Source: Pseudomonas sp. 8AS
GTDB lineage: Bacteria > Pseudomonadota > Gammaproteobacteria > Pseudomonadales > Pseudomonadaceae
Direction of reading: 5' to 3'
DNA length: 64,000 nt
Assembly: GCF_902506505.1 (NCBI RefSeq)
Contig: NZ_LR733406.1
Span: 434,001 to 498,000, forward strand
Under the pieces are notes generated by a model. The model was not told where the DNA came from, searched no databases, and was given only the letters and a program-made list of their open reading frames with translations. Positions 8,227 through 17,563 of this stretch are shown piece after piece; positions within the stretch are counted from its first letter, which is position 1, and every line of letters begins with the position of its first letter. The translations under genes were made by a program, and so were the position numbers.

Positions 8227-9969
8227 TCAGTGGCGACCGAGCCAGGCCGGAACGTGGAGGGGGTTGGTTCCCGTGCAGGCGGCGTCGACGCACGCGGCAA
8301 GGCTGCCGAAGTGCACCTGACGGCCGACCAGGCCGGGGGCGTAGTGGGCGTACTTGCCCGAATTGGTCATCAGGCGCCGGGCCTGGCGCGGCACGACGGG
8401 TTCGTCGAGCATGCACCAGCAGGTGTCGGTGACCAGCTGCACGCCGAATGCCTCGAGGCAGGCGACATGCCCGGCGGCTGCCGCCTGATCAAACACGGCG
8501 CGACCGCAGGTCACCACCATGGCGGTCTGCGCATGCTTGCGGCGGCCGCGGCAGAGCTCGGCCAGGCGCGCGCATTCGCCGAGGGAGAAATGCGGGTTGC
8601 CCAGGGCGACCAGCTCCACCGCGGGCTCGCTGGCGTTGTTCAGCTCGTGCCAGCTGCCCAGCAGGTCGGCCTGGCTGACCCGCAGGTGGCGCAGCGGCGC
8701 CTGGCCGCCCAGGGCGCTTTCGGCATCGGGCGCTTCCGGGGTGATGCCGGCGATATGGAACATCGGCGCCGCCGAGGTCGTGGCGAAGGCCGCGCCGAAG
8801 GCCTTCAGCTCGTCGCTGCCGGCGCCGCTGCGCTCCAGGCCGCAGATCACCGGGATGGCGCTGCCGCAGAGCAGGCCGACGTGGTAGCCGAGCAGCGGCC
8901 AGAAGGCATCGTCGGCGCCGTCCAGGGCCGGCACATCGATGCGCAGGGTGGCCCGGCGGCCGGCGTCGAGGTGGCAGCCGATATGCGGCGCGCGGCCGGT
9001 CAGGGCGATGCAGATATCGAGGAAATCCGGGTATTTCAGGGTCCGCGCGCCGAGCACGCTGTTGGCGTAGACCACCGCATTGGACTCGGCCCAGGCGATC
9101 TGCTCGCCGCGCTCGGGGGCGCTGTCCAGCAGGTAGGGCGCGCAGGTATAGCTGAGCGCCGCGCCCATGGCCATGTAGGTATCGCCCAGGGCACTGGCCG
9201 GTTCGCCGAAGGCGGGGTCGATGCCCAGGGCGCGCCAGCGGCGCTGGTCGACCGAGATGGCATTGAGGGTGGTCGGCACCCGCACGCGGGCGCCCCATTC
9301 GAGCAGCTGGCGGGCAAAGCGCAGGCAGGCCTCGCCGGTGTAGATGCAGCCGTCGATGTGCGCCTGGCGGATATCCATCAGCGCGTCGGCGCCCTGCAGT
9401 TCGGCCATGCGCAGCAGCAGCTGCATGGCGACCTGGGCGGCCTTGCCGTGTTCGCCGGCCAGCAGGGCCTGGTCGACGGCGCTGAGTGTCACCCTGGTGG
9501 CCGGCGCCACGACGCTTGCGCCGTCGGCCTGCCAGGCCGTTGCCGGAGCCTGGTCGAACAGCTGCAGGTGCTCGCCGTCGAGGCGGGCGAAGCCGGCGCG
9601 GGGCAGTTCGGCGAAGCGCTCATGACCGATGCACAGCACCGGCAGCGAACGCTGGAAAATGAGCTCGGCGACCAGTACGCCGAGGCTGAGAATTTCGTCG
9701 GCCTCGGCCAGCACCAGGGCGGCCGGGGCATGACCATTGAGGATCAGTTCCAGCATGACGCTGCTGCCGGTGCAGGAGCCGCGTCCGCTGGGGATGGCCA
9801 GGACGCGCCCGGCCACCGATTGACCGCTCAGCGGGTGGTGACGATCGATCACCTCGCCGCTGAGCGGGTCGATCCCGCCCCAGAAGCTCAGGCCCACATC
9901 GGCGCACAGCCAGGGGCCCTGGCCCCTGCCGTGCACCAGGCTGCGGCCGCTGATCTGGACTTCAGACAT
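8227..9969 (-). CDS. lhpI: Aconitase X, cis-3-hydroxy-L-proline dehydratase
   Basis: This 580-residue protein fuses the small swivelling domain (DUF126, about residues 1-130, with the loop PSGRGSCTGSSV) to the large aconitase-X domain (DUF521, from about residue 150). Fused bacterial AcnX proteins in hydroxyproline clusters are cis-3-hydroxy-L-proline dehydratases giving Delta1-pyrroline-2-carboxylate, whereas split archaeal forms act on phosphomevalonate. Its product is the substrate of the reductase at 1105-2112. It sits between the binding protein gene and the permeases in one minus-strand operon, which ties uptake to 3-hydroxyproline use. Confidence 0.88.
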   Translation of the reverse strand: MSEVQISGRSLVHGRGQGPWLCADVGLSFWGGIDPLSGEVIDRHHPLSGQSVAGRVLAIPSGRGSCTGSSVMLELILNGHAPAALVLAEADEILSLGVLVAELIFQRSLPVLCIGHERFAELPRAGFARLDGEHLQLFDQAPATAWQADGASVVAPATRVTLSAVDQALLAGEHGKAAQVAMQLLLRMAELQGADALMDIRQAHIDGCIYTGEACLRFARQLLEWGARVRVPTTLNAISVDQRRWRALGIDPAFGEPASALGDTYMAMGAALSYTCAPYLLDSAPERGEQIAWAESNAVVYANSVLGARTLKYPDFLDICIALTGRAPHIGCHLDAGRRATLRIDVPALDGADDAFWPLLGYHVGLLCGSAIPVICGLERSGAGSDELKAFGAAFATTSAAPMFHIAGITPEAPDAESALGGQAPLRHLRVSQADLLGSWHELNNASEPAVELVALGNPHFSLGECARLAELCRGRRKHAQTAMVVTCGRAVFDQAAAAGHVACLEAFGVQLVTDTCWCMLDEPVVPRQARRLMTNSGKYAHYAPGLVGRQVHFGSLAACVDAACTGTNPLHVPAWLGRH

Positions 9970-10000
9970 ACAGATGTCTCCAGGCTTGGGCGGGGCGTTA

Positions 10001-10819
10001 TCAGTAGTACACGCCGGGAACGGTCAGGTTGGCCGGGGCGATGTCCTTGCCCACCCACTTCAGCCACAGTTCCTGGTAGCGGCCGCTGCGGACCTGCTGG
10101 TTGACGAACAGGTTGAGGTAGTTGATCAGGCCGTACTCGCTGCGCTTGGCGGCCAGGGACACGTAGTCGACGACGTAGGGCGCGTCGCCGGCGATCTTCA
10201 GGCCCTTGTACTTGCCCGACTTGAGGGTGGCGGCGGCCACGGTGTTGGTCACCACGGTGGCGTCGATGTGGCCCTGGGCCACGGCCAGGATGGTGTCGTT
10301 CTGCGACTGGTAGGCGCGGAAGCTGCCTTCGCCCCAGGCCTTCTGGTCCTTCTCCAGGGCGATGGCCTCATAGGTGCCGCTGGTGTTGCCGAGGTTCTTG
10401 CCCTTGAGGTCGGCGTAGCTGTTCACCCCGGCGTCCTCGCGGGTCAGCACGACCATCTGGAAGGCGAAGTAGGGCACGGTCATGCCCACGGTCTTGGCGC
10501 GCTCCAGGGTGTCGGAGGTGGAGGCGACGATGACGTCGGCGCGCCCGGAGATCAGGGCCGGGATGCGATCCGGGAAGGGGGTTTCGACCACTTCGGCGGT
10601 GACCCCGAGGACTTTGGCCAGGTCATGGCAATAGTCGACGTCGAAGCCGGCGGGTTCGTTGTTTTCATCGCGCAGGCCCATGGGCGGGAAGTCCAGGGTC
10701 ACGGCGCAGCGCAGCTTGCCGGAGCCGATGATGTCATCGAGCTTGTCGGCGTAGGCGTTGCTCATCAGGGTGGAGCCGAGAAGGGTGCAGACTGCTACGG
10801 AAAGAAGCTTGGATTTCAT
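10001..10819 (-). CDS. Periplasmic amino acid-binding protein (hydroxyproline ABC transporter)
   Basis: This 272-residue family 3 solute-binding protein begins with a Sec signal peptide of about 24 residues (cleavage near SNAYA-DK). The body shows the DVDYCHDLAKVLG and TSGTYEA segments typical of polar amino acid binders. It is the first gene of the transporter operon, preceded by a good ribosome site (GAGAGATATCC) and by the palindromic site at 10879-10892. The ligand is inferred to be hydroxyproline from the linked enzymes. Confidence 0.9.
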   Translation of the reverse strand: MKSKLLSVAVCTLLGSTLMSNAYADKLDDIIGSGKLRCAVTLDFPPMGLRDENNEPAGFDVDYCHDLAKVLGVTAEVVETPFPDRIPALISGRADVIVASTSDTLERAKTVGMTVPYFAFQMVVLTREDAGVNSYADLKGKNLGNTSGTYEAIALEKDQKAWGEGSFRAYQSQNDTILAVAQGHIDATVVTNTVAAATLKSGKYKGLKIAGDAPYVVDYVSLAAKRSEYGLINYLNLFVNQQVRSGRYQELWLKWVGKDIAPANLTVPGVYY

Positions 10820-10878
10820 GGATATCTCTCTTCTGTCGTTCGGTTGGGCAGGTGCTGGATCGGATTAAGTTCCGAAGA

Positions 10879-10892
10879 TTTCGTATACGATA
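10879..10892. promoter_or_regulatory. Candidate GntR operator upstream of the transporter operon
   Basis: TTTCGTATACGATA lies about 60 bases before the binding-protein ATG and matches the lhpC site at 11 of the 12 core positions. Confidence 0.55.
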
Positions 10893-11070
10893 TTTTATAT
10901 GCAGAGTGCATGCCAGCTTGCCCGGTGGCCCTGCGGGCGGCCCGGAGCGCTCTGCAATGCAGGCCTGACGTGTTCAGCGTAGCGAAAGGAACGTGAGAGC
11001 GAGACCGGACAGTCACGAAATGTGCCGTACGGTTACGCCCAGGTGTTACATAAAGGAGCGGCGTGTCTCG

Positions 11071-11838
11071 TTATGGCGCAGTGGGCTGCGCGCGGGTGCC
11101 GAGCGAGTCGCGATACTGGCTGGGCGACAGGCCGGTGTGGGCCTTGAACTGGCGGCTGAAGGCGCTGTGGTCGGTGTAGCCGCAGCGCAGGGCGATTTCG
11201 GTGATCGGCAGATCCTGGCCCAGCAGCTGGGTGGCCGCGCCCAGGCGGGCCTTGTGGATCATCTGCCGCGGGCTGAGCTGGAAGATGCGCTTGCAGTGCC
11301 GCTCCAGCTGGGCCACCGACAGGCCGGCAATCGCGGTCAGCTCGCCGAGGCTGATGGGCTGGGCGTAATGCTGGCGGATATGCGCATCGACCGCCGCCAC
11401 CTTGCGGTAGGCCGGGTGGTTGGAGTGGGCGCTGGGCAGGTCGCAGGACACCCCGGCCATGCCGATGATGCGGCCCTGGGCATCGCGCAGTGCCAGCTTG
11501 TGGGTCAGGCACCAGCCGGCCTGGCGGCCGGGGTAGAGGTGCAGCTCCAGCTGGTCTTCGAGCTGGGTGCCGGAGGCCAGGACCTGGTGATCCTGGGCCG
11601 TATAGAGGGTGCCGAAACGGTCCGGGAAGACTTCCTCGGCGCGCCGCCCGAGCAGCTCGGCCTTGTGCCGGTAGCCCAGGCGCTGCACCAGGGTCTGGTT
11701 GAGCATGACGTAGCGCGCCGCCTCGTCCTTGATGAAGAACACCACCCCGGGCAGGGCGTCGAACAGCGGCGCCACGGCGCCCAGGCTGGCGAGCAGGCTG
11801 GGCAGGTCGGCGGGGGCGGGCGGCAGCAGGTCGAGCAT
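11071..11838 (-). CDS. lhpR: PAS-AraC transcriptional regulator, LhpR-like
   Basis: This 255-residue regulator has an N-terminal PAS-like domain (about residues 20-135, with FFIKDEAARYVMLN) and a C-terminal AraC/XylS double helix-turn-helix (about residues 155-245, with ITEIALRCGYTDHSAFSRQFKAHTG). PAS-AraC proteins in lhp clusters activate hydroxyproline catabolism genes, so LhpR is the natural assignment by position. It is transcribed in the same direction as the dehydrogenase genes but is separated from them by a repeat element, so it may have its own promoter. Confidence 0.75.
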   Translation of the reverse strand: MLDLLPPAPADLPSLLASLGAVAPLFDALPGVVFFIKDEAARYVMLNQTLVQRLGYRHKAELLGRRAEEVFPDRFGTLYTAQDHQVLASGTQLEDQLELHLYPGRQAGWCLTHKLALRDAQGRIIGMAGVSCDLPSAHSNHPAYRKVAAVDAHIRQHYAQPISLGELTAIAGLSVAQLERHCKRIFQLSPRQMIHKARLGAATQLLGQDLPITEIALRCGYTDHSAFSRQFKAHTGLSPSQYRDSLGTRAQPTAP

Positions 11839-11944
11839 GGGCGATGGGCCGGGGCTGGGAGGCGCCCATTCTGCGCAGCGACGGCGGCAACGGACAAGCG
11901 CTCTGCCACCTTGGCGCCTGTTAGAAGGCTCGCGCGCTATTCCG

Positions 11945-12023
11945 GTAGGCTGGGTTGAGTGCAGCGATACCCATCGCGGGCCACTGCGATGGCTATCGTC
12001 GCAGGCGACTCAAGCCATCCTAC
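11945..12023. repeat. Imperfect palindromic intergenic repeat
   Basis: The left arm starts GTAGGCTGGGTTGAGT and the right arm ends ACTCAAGCCATCCTAC. The arms match along their length with a few differences and a four-base gap. It fills the gap between the lhpR-like gene and the dehydrogenase genes. It resembles the hairpin-forming dispersed repeats of pseudomonads and may act as a transcription or mRNA-stability barrier. Confidence 0.6.
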
Positions 12024-12027
12024 GGGC

Positions 12028-13269
12028 TCAGTCGTCGCCGAGCTGGAGCAGGGTGTCGATGCGCGCCGGGCTGAAGGGCGGGCGTGGCGCCGCCGGCTGC
12101 CAGCCGAACAGCGCCTGGGCGGCGCCGCCGCAGACCCGCCCCTGGCAGGCGCCCATGCCACAGCGGCTGGCCATCTTGGCCTGGCTCCAGCCGTGCTGAT
12201 CGGCCACGGCCGCTAGCGGTACGTCCTCGCAGCGGCAGATCAGGGTGTCCGGCCGGGCCAGCTTTTTCACCTCGTTGCCGAGGGCAAAGGCGGCGTTCAG
12301 TGCGGCGGCGAAGCGCTGCCAGCGCTGGCGCTGCGGCCACAGGCGCTGCGCCGCGGCGTGCTCACCGACCGCCGCATGGCCGGCGATGGCGCCTTCGACC
12401 AGGGCCTTTTCGCTGCCGCCGAAGCCGGTGCTCTCGCCGGCGGCGTAGACCCCGGCCAGGCTGCTGGCCTGCCAGGCATCGACGGCGATGGCGCCGTCGT
12501 CGATGCGGCAGCCCAGGGCCTGGCCCAGCTGCAGATTGGGAATCAGGCCGAAGCCGCAGGCCAGGCGCTCGCAGGCGACTTCCCGGATCTGCCCGCCGAT
12601 GCTCAGGCGCACGGCCTCCAGGCGGCCGTCGCCCAGCGCTTCGATGACATGGCTGTTCGCCCGATAGCCGGGGTGGAACAGGCCGAAGGACTGCAGCAGC
12701 TTGTGCGGCCAGCGCGGCAGCTGTGCGGCGAAGCCGGCCACGGCGCTCCAGCCGGCCTGTTCGGCGATATGCAGCACCTTGGCGCCGTTGTGCCGGGCGG
12801 TGGCGGCGCTGGCCAGCAGCAGCGGGCCGCTGCCGGCGATGACGATGCGCTCGCCCTGCACCGGCAGGCCGCCCTTGATCAGCGCCTGCAGGCCGCCGGC
12901 GCCGGTGACGCCGGGCAGGGTCCAGCCGGGGAAGGGCAGCAGCAGCTCGCGGGCGCCGGTGCAGAGAATCAGTTTCTGGTAGTGGATCACCCGGCCCTGC
13001 TGCGGGTCTTCGACCAGCAGCGCCTGGGGGCCGGCCAGGGCGACCACGCGGGTGGCCGGCAGCAGCTCGATATTGGCCTGGGCGGCCAGGCGCTGGCGGT
13101 ACTCGCGGGCCAGCGCCGGCAGCTGCGCCTGCGGGCCGTCGCGCCAGATCTGCCCGCCGGCGGCCGGGTTGTCGTCGAGCACGGCGATGCGCGCGCCGCT
13201 GGGGGCGGCGGCCAGGGCGGCGGCCATGCCGGCGGGGCCGGCACCGATGATCAGCAGGTCGACATGCAT
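12028..13269 (-). CDS. lhpE: D-hydroxyproline dehydrogenase alpha subunit (FAD/NAD(P)-binding with BFD-type Fe-S domain)
   Basis: The protein is 413 residues long. It starts with a dinucleotide-binding motif GAGPAG and has a second one (IAGSGPLLLAS) mid-protein. It ends in a BFD-like iron-sulfur region with ICRCEDV and CGMGACQGRVC. This is the HcnB-like alpha subunit of heterotrimeric D-hydroxyproline dehydrogenases, which oxidise cis-4-hydroxy-D-proline to Delta1-pyrroline-4-hydroxy-2-carboxylate. The start codon shares one base with the stop of the ferredoxin-like gene (TGATG), indicating coupling. The lhpE/F/B letters follow the gene order I recall for P. aeruginosa. Confidence 0.85.
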   Translation of the reverse strand: MHVDLLIIGAGPAGMAAALAAAPSGARIAVLDDNPAAGGQIWRDGPQAQLPALAREYRQRLAAQANIELLPATRVVALAGPQALLVEDPQQGRVIHYQKLILCTGARELLLPFPGWTLPGVTGAGGLQALIKGGLPVQGERIVIAGSGPLLLASAATARHNGAKVLHIAEQAGWSAVAGFAAQLPRWPHKLLQSFGLFHPGYRANSHVIEALGDGRLEAVRLSIGGQIREVACERLACGFGLIPNLQLGQALGCRIDDGAIAVDAWQASSLAGVYAAGESTGFGGSEKALVEGAIAGHAAVGEHAAAQRLWPQRQRWQRFAAALNAAFALGNEVKKLARPDTLICRCEDVPLAAVADQHGWSQAKMASRCGMGACQGRVCGGAAQALFGWQPAAPRPPFSPARIDTLLQLGDD

Positions 13270-13502
13270 CAGCGCGTCTCCACCCGCATGCCGTCGCGGC
13301 ACAGCGTCTGGCAGGCCAGGCGGCGCTGGCCGTCGATGTCCACCCGGCATTCCTGGCAGATGCCCATGCCGCAGAACGGCGCGCGGCGCTGGCCGCTGAC
13401 CGAGGAGCGGCAGCAGCCGTCGGCGCCGAGCGCCAGGGCGGCGGCCACCGTGGTGCCTTCGGCCACGCGCAGCGGGCGGCCGTCGAGACTGAGTTCAGGC
13501 AT
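13269..13502 (-). CDS. lhpF: D-hydroxyproline dehydrogenase gamma subunit (2Fe-2S)
   Basis: This 77-residue ferredoxin-like protein has the plant-type cluster ligands in FCGMGICQECRV and a later ACQT. Such small HcnA-like subunits carry electrons between the two flavin subunits encoded on either side. Its start overlaps the end of the beta-subunit gene by eight bases. Confidence 0.88.
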   Translation of the reverse strand: MPELSLDGRPLRVAEGTTVAAALALGADGCCRSSVSGQRRAPFCGMGICQECRVDIDGQRRLACQTLCRDGMRVETR

Positions 13503-14607
13503 GCGCGTCTCCGAGAAAGCGCTGGGGCAGATAGGGGGCGACGGGCAGCGGCGCCTGCTCGCCGAACAGCTGGGCGACCAGCAGGTCGGCGCTGCCGGGG
13601 GCGGTGGTGACGCCGAGCCCTTCGTGGCCGACGGCCAGCCACAGGCCGGGCTGGTGCGGGTGTTCGCCGAGCAGGGGCAGGCCGTCCGGGCTGGCCGCGC
13701 GGAAACCGGTCCAGGCGCGGATGCCGTTGAGTCGGGCCAGGCCGGGTATGTAGTCGACGGCGCGGCGCAGCATCTTGGCCAGCATCCAGGGCTCGACCTC
13801 GGGGTCGCTGGTGCCGAACTGGCGCGAGGCGCCGATGAACAGCTGGCCGGTCGGGCGCGGCTGGATATTGGCGGCGGTCGAGGGGCCGCTGGCGTTGTGC
13901 GCGCTGGTGACGTAGCCCAGCTCGACCAGGGTATGGCGGATCATGCCGGGGTAGCGGTCGGTGATCAGCAGGTGGCCTTTCTTCGGCTCGATCGGCAGCT
14001 CCGGACATAGGTCGGTGGCGTGCATGCCGTTGGCCAGGATGACGGCGTCGGCACCCAGCCACTGGCCGTCGGCCAGGCGCACGCGGTTGCCCGCGACTTC
14101 CACCACCTGGGCCGGGCGCAGCCTGATATTGGCCTGTTGCAGCAGCCAGCGGGCGGCGCTGGGGGCATACAGGATGCCGTCGCCGGTGACCTTGAGGCCG
14201 CCATGCAGGCCGGCGCGCAGCTCCGGTTCGCAGTCGGCCAGGGCTTGGGCGCCGAGCAGCTCGCAGGCCAGGCCGTGCTCGCGCAGGACGCCGAACTTGG
14301 CTTCGGCCACGGCCATTTCCTCGGCATTGGCGGCCAGCCACAGCGTGCCGTTCTGCCGGTAGGCGCAGTCCTCGGGCATCTCGTGGGCCCAGTCGCGCCA
14401 GCGCTGCACCGAGTACTGGCTGAGCGCCAGTTCCGCCGGGTTGTCGTCGAGCACGATCAGGTGGCCCATGCCGGCGGCCGTGGCGGCGCGCAGGCCGGCG
14501 TCCAGCACCAGCACGCGCAGGCCGCGGCGGGCCAGCTGATGGGCGCAGGCGGCGCCGACTATGCCGGCGCCGATGACGATGATGTCGGCGCTGCGCGCAT
14601 CGCTCAC
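13495..14607 (-). CDS. lhpB: D-hydroxyproline dehydrogenase beta subunit (D-amino acid oxidase family)
   Basis: This 370-residue DAO-family flavoprotein has an N-terminal FAD-binding [17 protein letters not shown] and a C-terminal [14 protein letters not shown] block. It is the catalytic subunit that dehydrogenates the D-imino acid produced by LhpA. The start is the GTG at 14607, whose last two bases belong to the TGA stop of lhpA (GTGA overlap). The open frame continues far upstream through lhpA but is not coding there. A GTG start within a stop-start overlap suggests tight coupling to the epimerase. Confidence 0.87.
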   Translation of the reverse strand: MSDARSADIIVIGAGIVGAACAHQLARRGLRVLVLDAGLRAATAAGMGHLIVLDDNPAELALSQYSVQRWRDWAHEMPEDCAYRQNGTLWLAANAEEMAVAEAKFGVLREHGLACELLGAQALADCEPELRAGLHGGLKVTGDGILYAPSAARWLLQQANIRLRPAQVVEVAGNRVRLADGQWLGADAVILANGMHATDLCPELPIEPKKGHLLITDRYPGMIRHTLVELGYVTSAHNASGPSTAANIQPRPTGQLFIGASRQFGTSDPEVEPWMLAKMLRRAVDYIPGLARLNGIRAWTGFRAASPDGLPLLGEHPHQPGLWLAVGHEGLGVTTAPGSADLLVAQLFGEQAPLPVAPYLPQRFLGDAHA

Positions 14608-15542
14608 AGGCGGATGCCCCAGGCGAACGGATCCTCGTCCTCGATCAGCAGCTCGGCTTCGGCGCTGAGGTAGGCGCGGCCGCGAATGGTCGGGATGATC
14701 TGCGAGCCGTCGGCCGCCCACTGGAAGCTGGCCTCGAACTGGCTGCCGATCACGCTGGCCTGGCGCCAGACCTGCCCCGGCTGCAGCTTGCCGTCGGCCG
14801 CCAGGCAGGCCAGCTTGGCGCTGGTGCCGGTGCCGCAGGGGGAGCGGTCGTAGGCCTTGCCCGGGCACAGCACGTAGCTGCGGCTGTCGGCCTGCGCATC
14901 GCTGGCGAACAGCTCGATGTGGTCGATCAGGCCGCCGTCGTCGCCGCGGATGCCCTGGTGCTCCAGGGCCTGCTGCACCGCGCAGCTGTAGGCCATGAGC
15001 GCTTCCAGGTTGTCGCCGGCAACCCGCAGGCCGTGCTCGGCGATCAGGAAGAACCAGTTGCCGCCCCAGGCGACATCGCCGCAGACCCGGCCGTAGCCGG
15101 GGACTTCCAGGCTCAGGTCCTGGTGCAGGCGGTAGGCGGGGACGTTGCGCACGCTGACCGAGCGGTCCTCGTGCAGGGTCGCCTCGACCGTGCCGACCGG
15201 CGTCTCGATCCGGTGCACGCCCGGGCCGATGCGCCCGAGGTGGGCCAGGGACGCCACCAGGCCGATGGTGCCGTGGCCGCACATGCCGAGGTAGCCGCTG
15301 TTGTTGAAGAAGATCACTCCGGCACAGGCGCTCGGCTCGACCGGCGCGCACAGCAGGGCGCCGACCAGCACATCGCTGCCGCGCGGTTCCAGCACGCTGG
15401 CACTGCGCCACTGGTCGAAGCGCTCGGCCAGCAACTGGCGGCGTTCGGCCATGCTGCCAGGGCCCAGGTCGGGGAAACCGTCGAGTACCAGGCGGGTCGG
15501 TTCACCGCCGGTGTGCGAGTCGAGGACACGGATACGTTGCAT
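14604..15542 (-). CDS. lhpA: 4-hydroxyproline 2-epimerase
   Basis: This 312-residue proline racemase-superfamily protein has both catalytic cysteines: MCGHGTIG (about residue 87) and [10 protein letters not shown] (about residue 232). It interconverts trans-4-hydroxy-L-proline and cis-4-hydroxy-D-proline, the entry step of the pathway. It heads the lhpA-B-F-E series, in which all genes overlap. The start at 15542 ([17 protein letters not shown]) matches the family N-terminus exactly. About 115 bases separate it from the GntR gene, without a copy of the palindromic operator, so it may be co-transcribed with gntR. Confidence 0.93.
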   Translation of the reverse strand: MQRIRVLDSHTGGEPTRLVLDGFPDLGPGSMAERRQLLAERFDQWRSASVLEPRGSDVLVGALLCAPVEPSACAGVIFFNNSGYLGMCGHGTIGLVASLAHLGRIGPGVHRIETPVGTVEATLHEDRSVSVRNVPAYRLHQDLSLEVPGYGRVCGDVAWGGNWFFLIAEHGLRVAGDNLEALMAYSCAVQQALEHQGIRGDDGGLIDHIELFASDAQADSRSYVLCPGKAYDRSPCGTGTSAKLACLAADGKLQPGQVWRQASVIGSQFEASFQWAADGSQIIPTIRGRAYLSAEAELLIEDEDPFAWGIRL

Positions 15543-15658
15543 CAGGCAGGCCCCACGGGCAGGGAAGGTGCCTGCAAGGGTGACCCTGCGCGGCCCCGCC
15601 CGGCTTGATGGATTTCGGCCGGCCCTCTGACGAAATCGGCACAGCGGCGGGCGCCCGG

Positions 15659-16339
15659 TCAGGTGCCCTGCTTGTAGCCGGGCAGCTGGGCGTAGAGGGT
15701 CTGGCAGACGCCGTTGATGTGCGCCTCGATCAGCTGCGCGGCGAGGTCGGCATTCCCGGCGCGGCACGCCGCGATGATGTCGCGGTGCTCGTGGTCGGCG
15801 CGCTCCTTGCCTTCCGACAGGCTCATCTGCATGCGCAGATAACGCTCCAGCTTGTCGTGGATGGAGCGGATCAGACTGACCAGGAACGGCCGCTGGGCCG
15901 GCTCGTACAGGCAGGTGTGCAGTTGCCAGTTCAGTTCGGCCCAGCGGCCCACGTCCAGCTCGCCGAGGAACGCCTGGCAGATGCTTTCCGCCCGGGCGAA
16001 GGTGGCCTCGGTCATGTTCGGCACGGCCAGGCGAATGGCCTGCACCTCGAGCAGCACGCGCACCTCGAACATCTGCGCCAGCTCGGGTTCCGAGATGCGC
16101 GTGACCACCGCGCCCTTGTTGCGCTGGAACAGCACCAGACCTTCGGCTTCCAGGCGCTTGAGCGCCTCGCGCACGGGGATCTTGCTGACGTTGAACAGCC
16201 GTGCGATGTCGTCCTGGCGGATCGGCTCGTCCTCGGCGAAGTGCCCCGAGATGATCGCCTCGCGCAGGTGCTTGGCGATGGTTTCCGAAGCCGATGGCGC
16301 GAGCCCAAGATTGGGCGCGCTGAAGGTGGGTAGAGGCAC
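15659..16339 (-). CDS. GntR-family (FCD) transcriptional regulator
   Basis: This 226-residue regulator has a winged helix at about residues 15-80 ([32 protein letters not shown]) and a C-terminal FCD ligand-binding domain with the metal-binding pattern ([27 protein letters not shown]). It is upstream of lhpA on the same strand and probably controls the cluster together with the PAS-AraC regulator. The repeated palindrome TTCGTATACGAA at 4977 and 10880, and the half-match upstream of its own start, are its likely operators. The effector is probably a hydroxyproline intermediate (inference). Confidence 0.88.
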   Translation of the reverse strand: MPLPTFSAPNLGLAPSASETIAKHLREAIISGHFAEDEPIRQDDIARLFNVSKIPVREALKRLEAEGLVLFQRNKGAVVTRISEPELAQMFEVRVLLEVQAIRLAVPNMTEATFARAESICQAFLGELDVGRWAELNWQLHTCLYEPAQRPFLVSLIRSIHDKLERYLRMQMSLSEGKERADHEHRDIIAACRAGNADLAAQLIEAHINGVCQTLYAQLPGYKQGT

Positions 16340-16372
16340 GGGACGATACCTGATGGCTGAGGTCTTGCGAAT

Positions 16373-16384
16373 ATAATATACGAA
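16373..16384. promoter_or_regulatory. Half-conserved operator upstream of gntR
   Basis: ATAATATACGAA keeps the right half (TATACGAA) of the palindrome found at 4977 and 10880. It lies about 35 bases before the gntR start, in the short region between gntR and pycR. It may serve weak autoregulation. Confidence 0.4.
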
Positions 16385-16412
16385 GTTCTCTTGGCTTCGC
16401 TTGGCGCGGCCT

Positions 16413-17375
16413 CTACCGCTCGTCTTCGTTGCGCGGGCCGGGCTGGTTGAAGCGCTCGGCCAGCTGGTTGATCTGCAGCCGCTCGGCGCGGATGAAGTCG
16501 AGGAAGGCCTGGGCCACCGGCGACAGGCGCTTGCCGCGGCCGTGCACCACGCACCAGCTGCGCAGCAGCGGCAGTTCCTCCACCGGCAGCTCGCGCAGCA
16601 GCCCGGCGGCCAGTTCCAGGCGCACCGCGTGGCGCGGCAGCAGGGCCAGGCCGAGGCCGGCGATCACCGCCTCGACCTGGGATTCGCTCGAGCCGATCTC
16701 GATGACCTGGGCGAAGTGCGCGCGCTTCTGGTGGCAGTATTCCTCGCAGGCGCGGCGGGTGCCCGAGCCGGCCTCGCGCACCAGCAGGGGGAAGCCGCTG
16801 AGATCGCTCAGGCGCAGGCGCTGCAGCGAGCACAGCGGATGGTTCGGCGGCGCCACGGCGATGATCGGGTTGGTGAAGAACGGGAAGAAATCCAGCGCCA
16901 GCTCGCTGGGCACCTGGGACATGATCAGCAGGTCGTCGCGGCTTACCGACAGGCGCCTGACCGCCTGGGCATGGTTGATCACCACCAGCTGCAGGCTGAC
17001 TTCCGGGTGCTGGGCGCGGAAGGCGGCGAACAGGTGCGGTACCAGGTACTTGGCGCTGGACTCCACCGCCAGGTTGAGCTGGCCCTGCAGCGAGCCCTGC
17101 AGGTCGGAGAGCTGCATGTCGAGGCTCTCCAGGCGGCCGAAGATGTCCTCGCTGGCTTTCAGCAGCGCCTCGGCGGCGGGGGTCAGGTAGAGCTTCTTGG
17201 CCACGTAGTCGAACAGCGGCTGGTCGATCAGCTCCTCCAGCTGGCGGATCTGCAGGCTCACGGCCGGCTGAGTGAGGGCCATTTCCTCGGCGGCGCGGCT
17301 GTAGGAGCGGCTCTCGCATACCGCACGGAAAATCTGCAGCTGACGAAATGTCATGCGCATCAATGATTTACGCAT
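16413..17375 (-). CDS. pycR: LysR-family regulator of pyruvate carboxylase, PycR-like
   Basis: The protein is 320 residues long. It has an N-terminal LysR helix-turn-helix (LQIFRAVCESRSYSRAAEEMALTQPAVSLQIRQLE, about residues 13-48) and a CbbR-like substrate-binding domain. It diverges from pycA with about 190 bases between them, the arrangement known for pycR in P. aeruginosa. The start could also be one of the internal ATG codons a few residues in (MRMTFRQLQ or MTFRQLQ). The AT-rich spacer at 17400-17460 (ACTATAAGTC, AACAAATATTG) probably holds both promoters. Confidence 0.85.
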   Translation of the reverse strand: MRKSLMRMTFRQLQIFRAVCESRSYSRAAEEMALTQPAVSLQIRQLEELIDQPLFDYVAKKLYLTPAAEALLKASEDIFGRLESLDMQLSDLQGSLQGQLNLAVESSAKYLVPHLFAAFRAQHPEVSLQLVVINHAQAVRRLSVSRDDLLIMSQVPSELALDFFPFFTNPIIAVAPPNHPLCSLQRLRLSDLSGFPLLVREAGSGTRRACEEYCHQKRAHFAQVIEIGSSESQVEAVIAGLGLALLPRHAVRLELAAGLLRELPVEELPLLRSWCVVHGRGKRLSPVAQAFLDFIRAERLQINQLAERFNQPGPRNEDER

Positions 17376-17563
17376 TTCCAGGGCTCGCCGGTAAGGTTGA
17401 CTCGTTCAACTATAAGTCTTTACTAATGGCTAACCCAACAAATATTGATTTTGGTTAATCACCGCGTCGGCGTAGGGTAAATGCAAGACCGCTACACTTC
17501 GTACGGTCACCCGTCGACCGCCCTGCTGCGGCCGTTTGTTCACGTGATCGAGGAACCAGGCTC

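Noticed and set aside
8230..10104. 624-residue plus-strand frame opposite the aconitase-X gene
   Set aside because: Antisense shadow with an Ala/Gly/Gln-rich composition and no motif. The minus strand encodes a clear DUF126-DUF521 protein.
12362..14341. 659-residue minus-strand frame across the lhpB-F-E genes
   Set aside because: Arg/Pro-rich out-of-frame product. The overlapping genes in the correct frames match known subunits.
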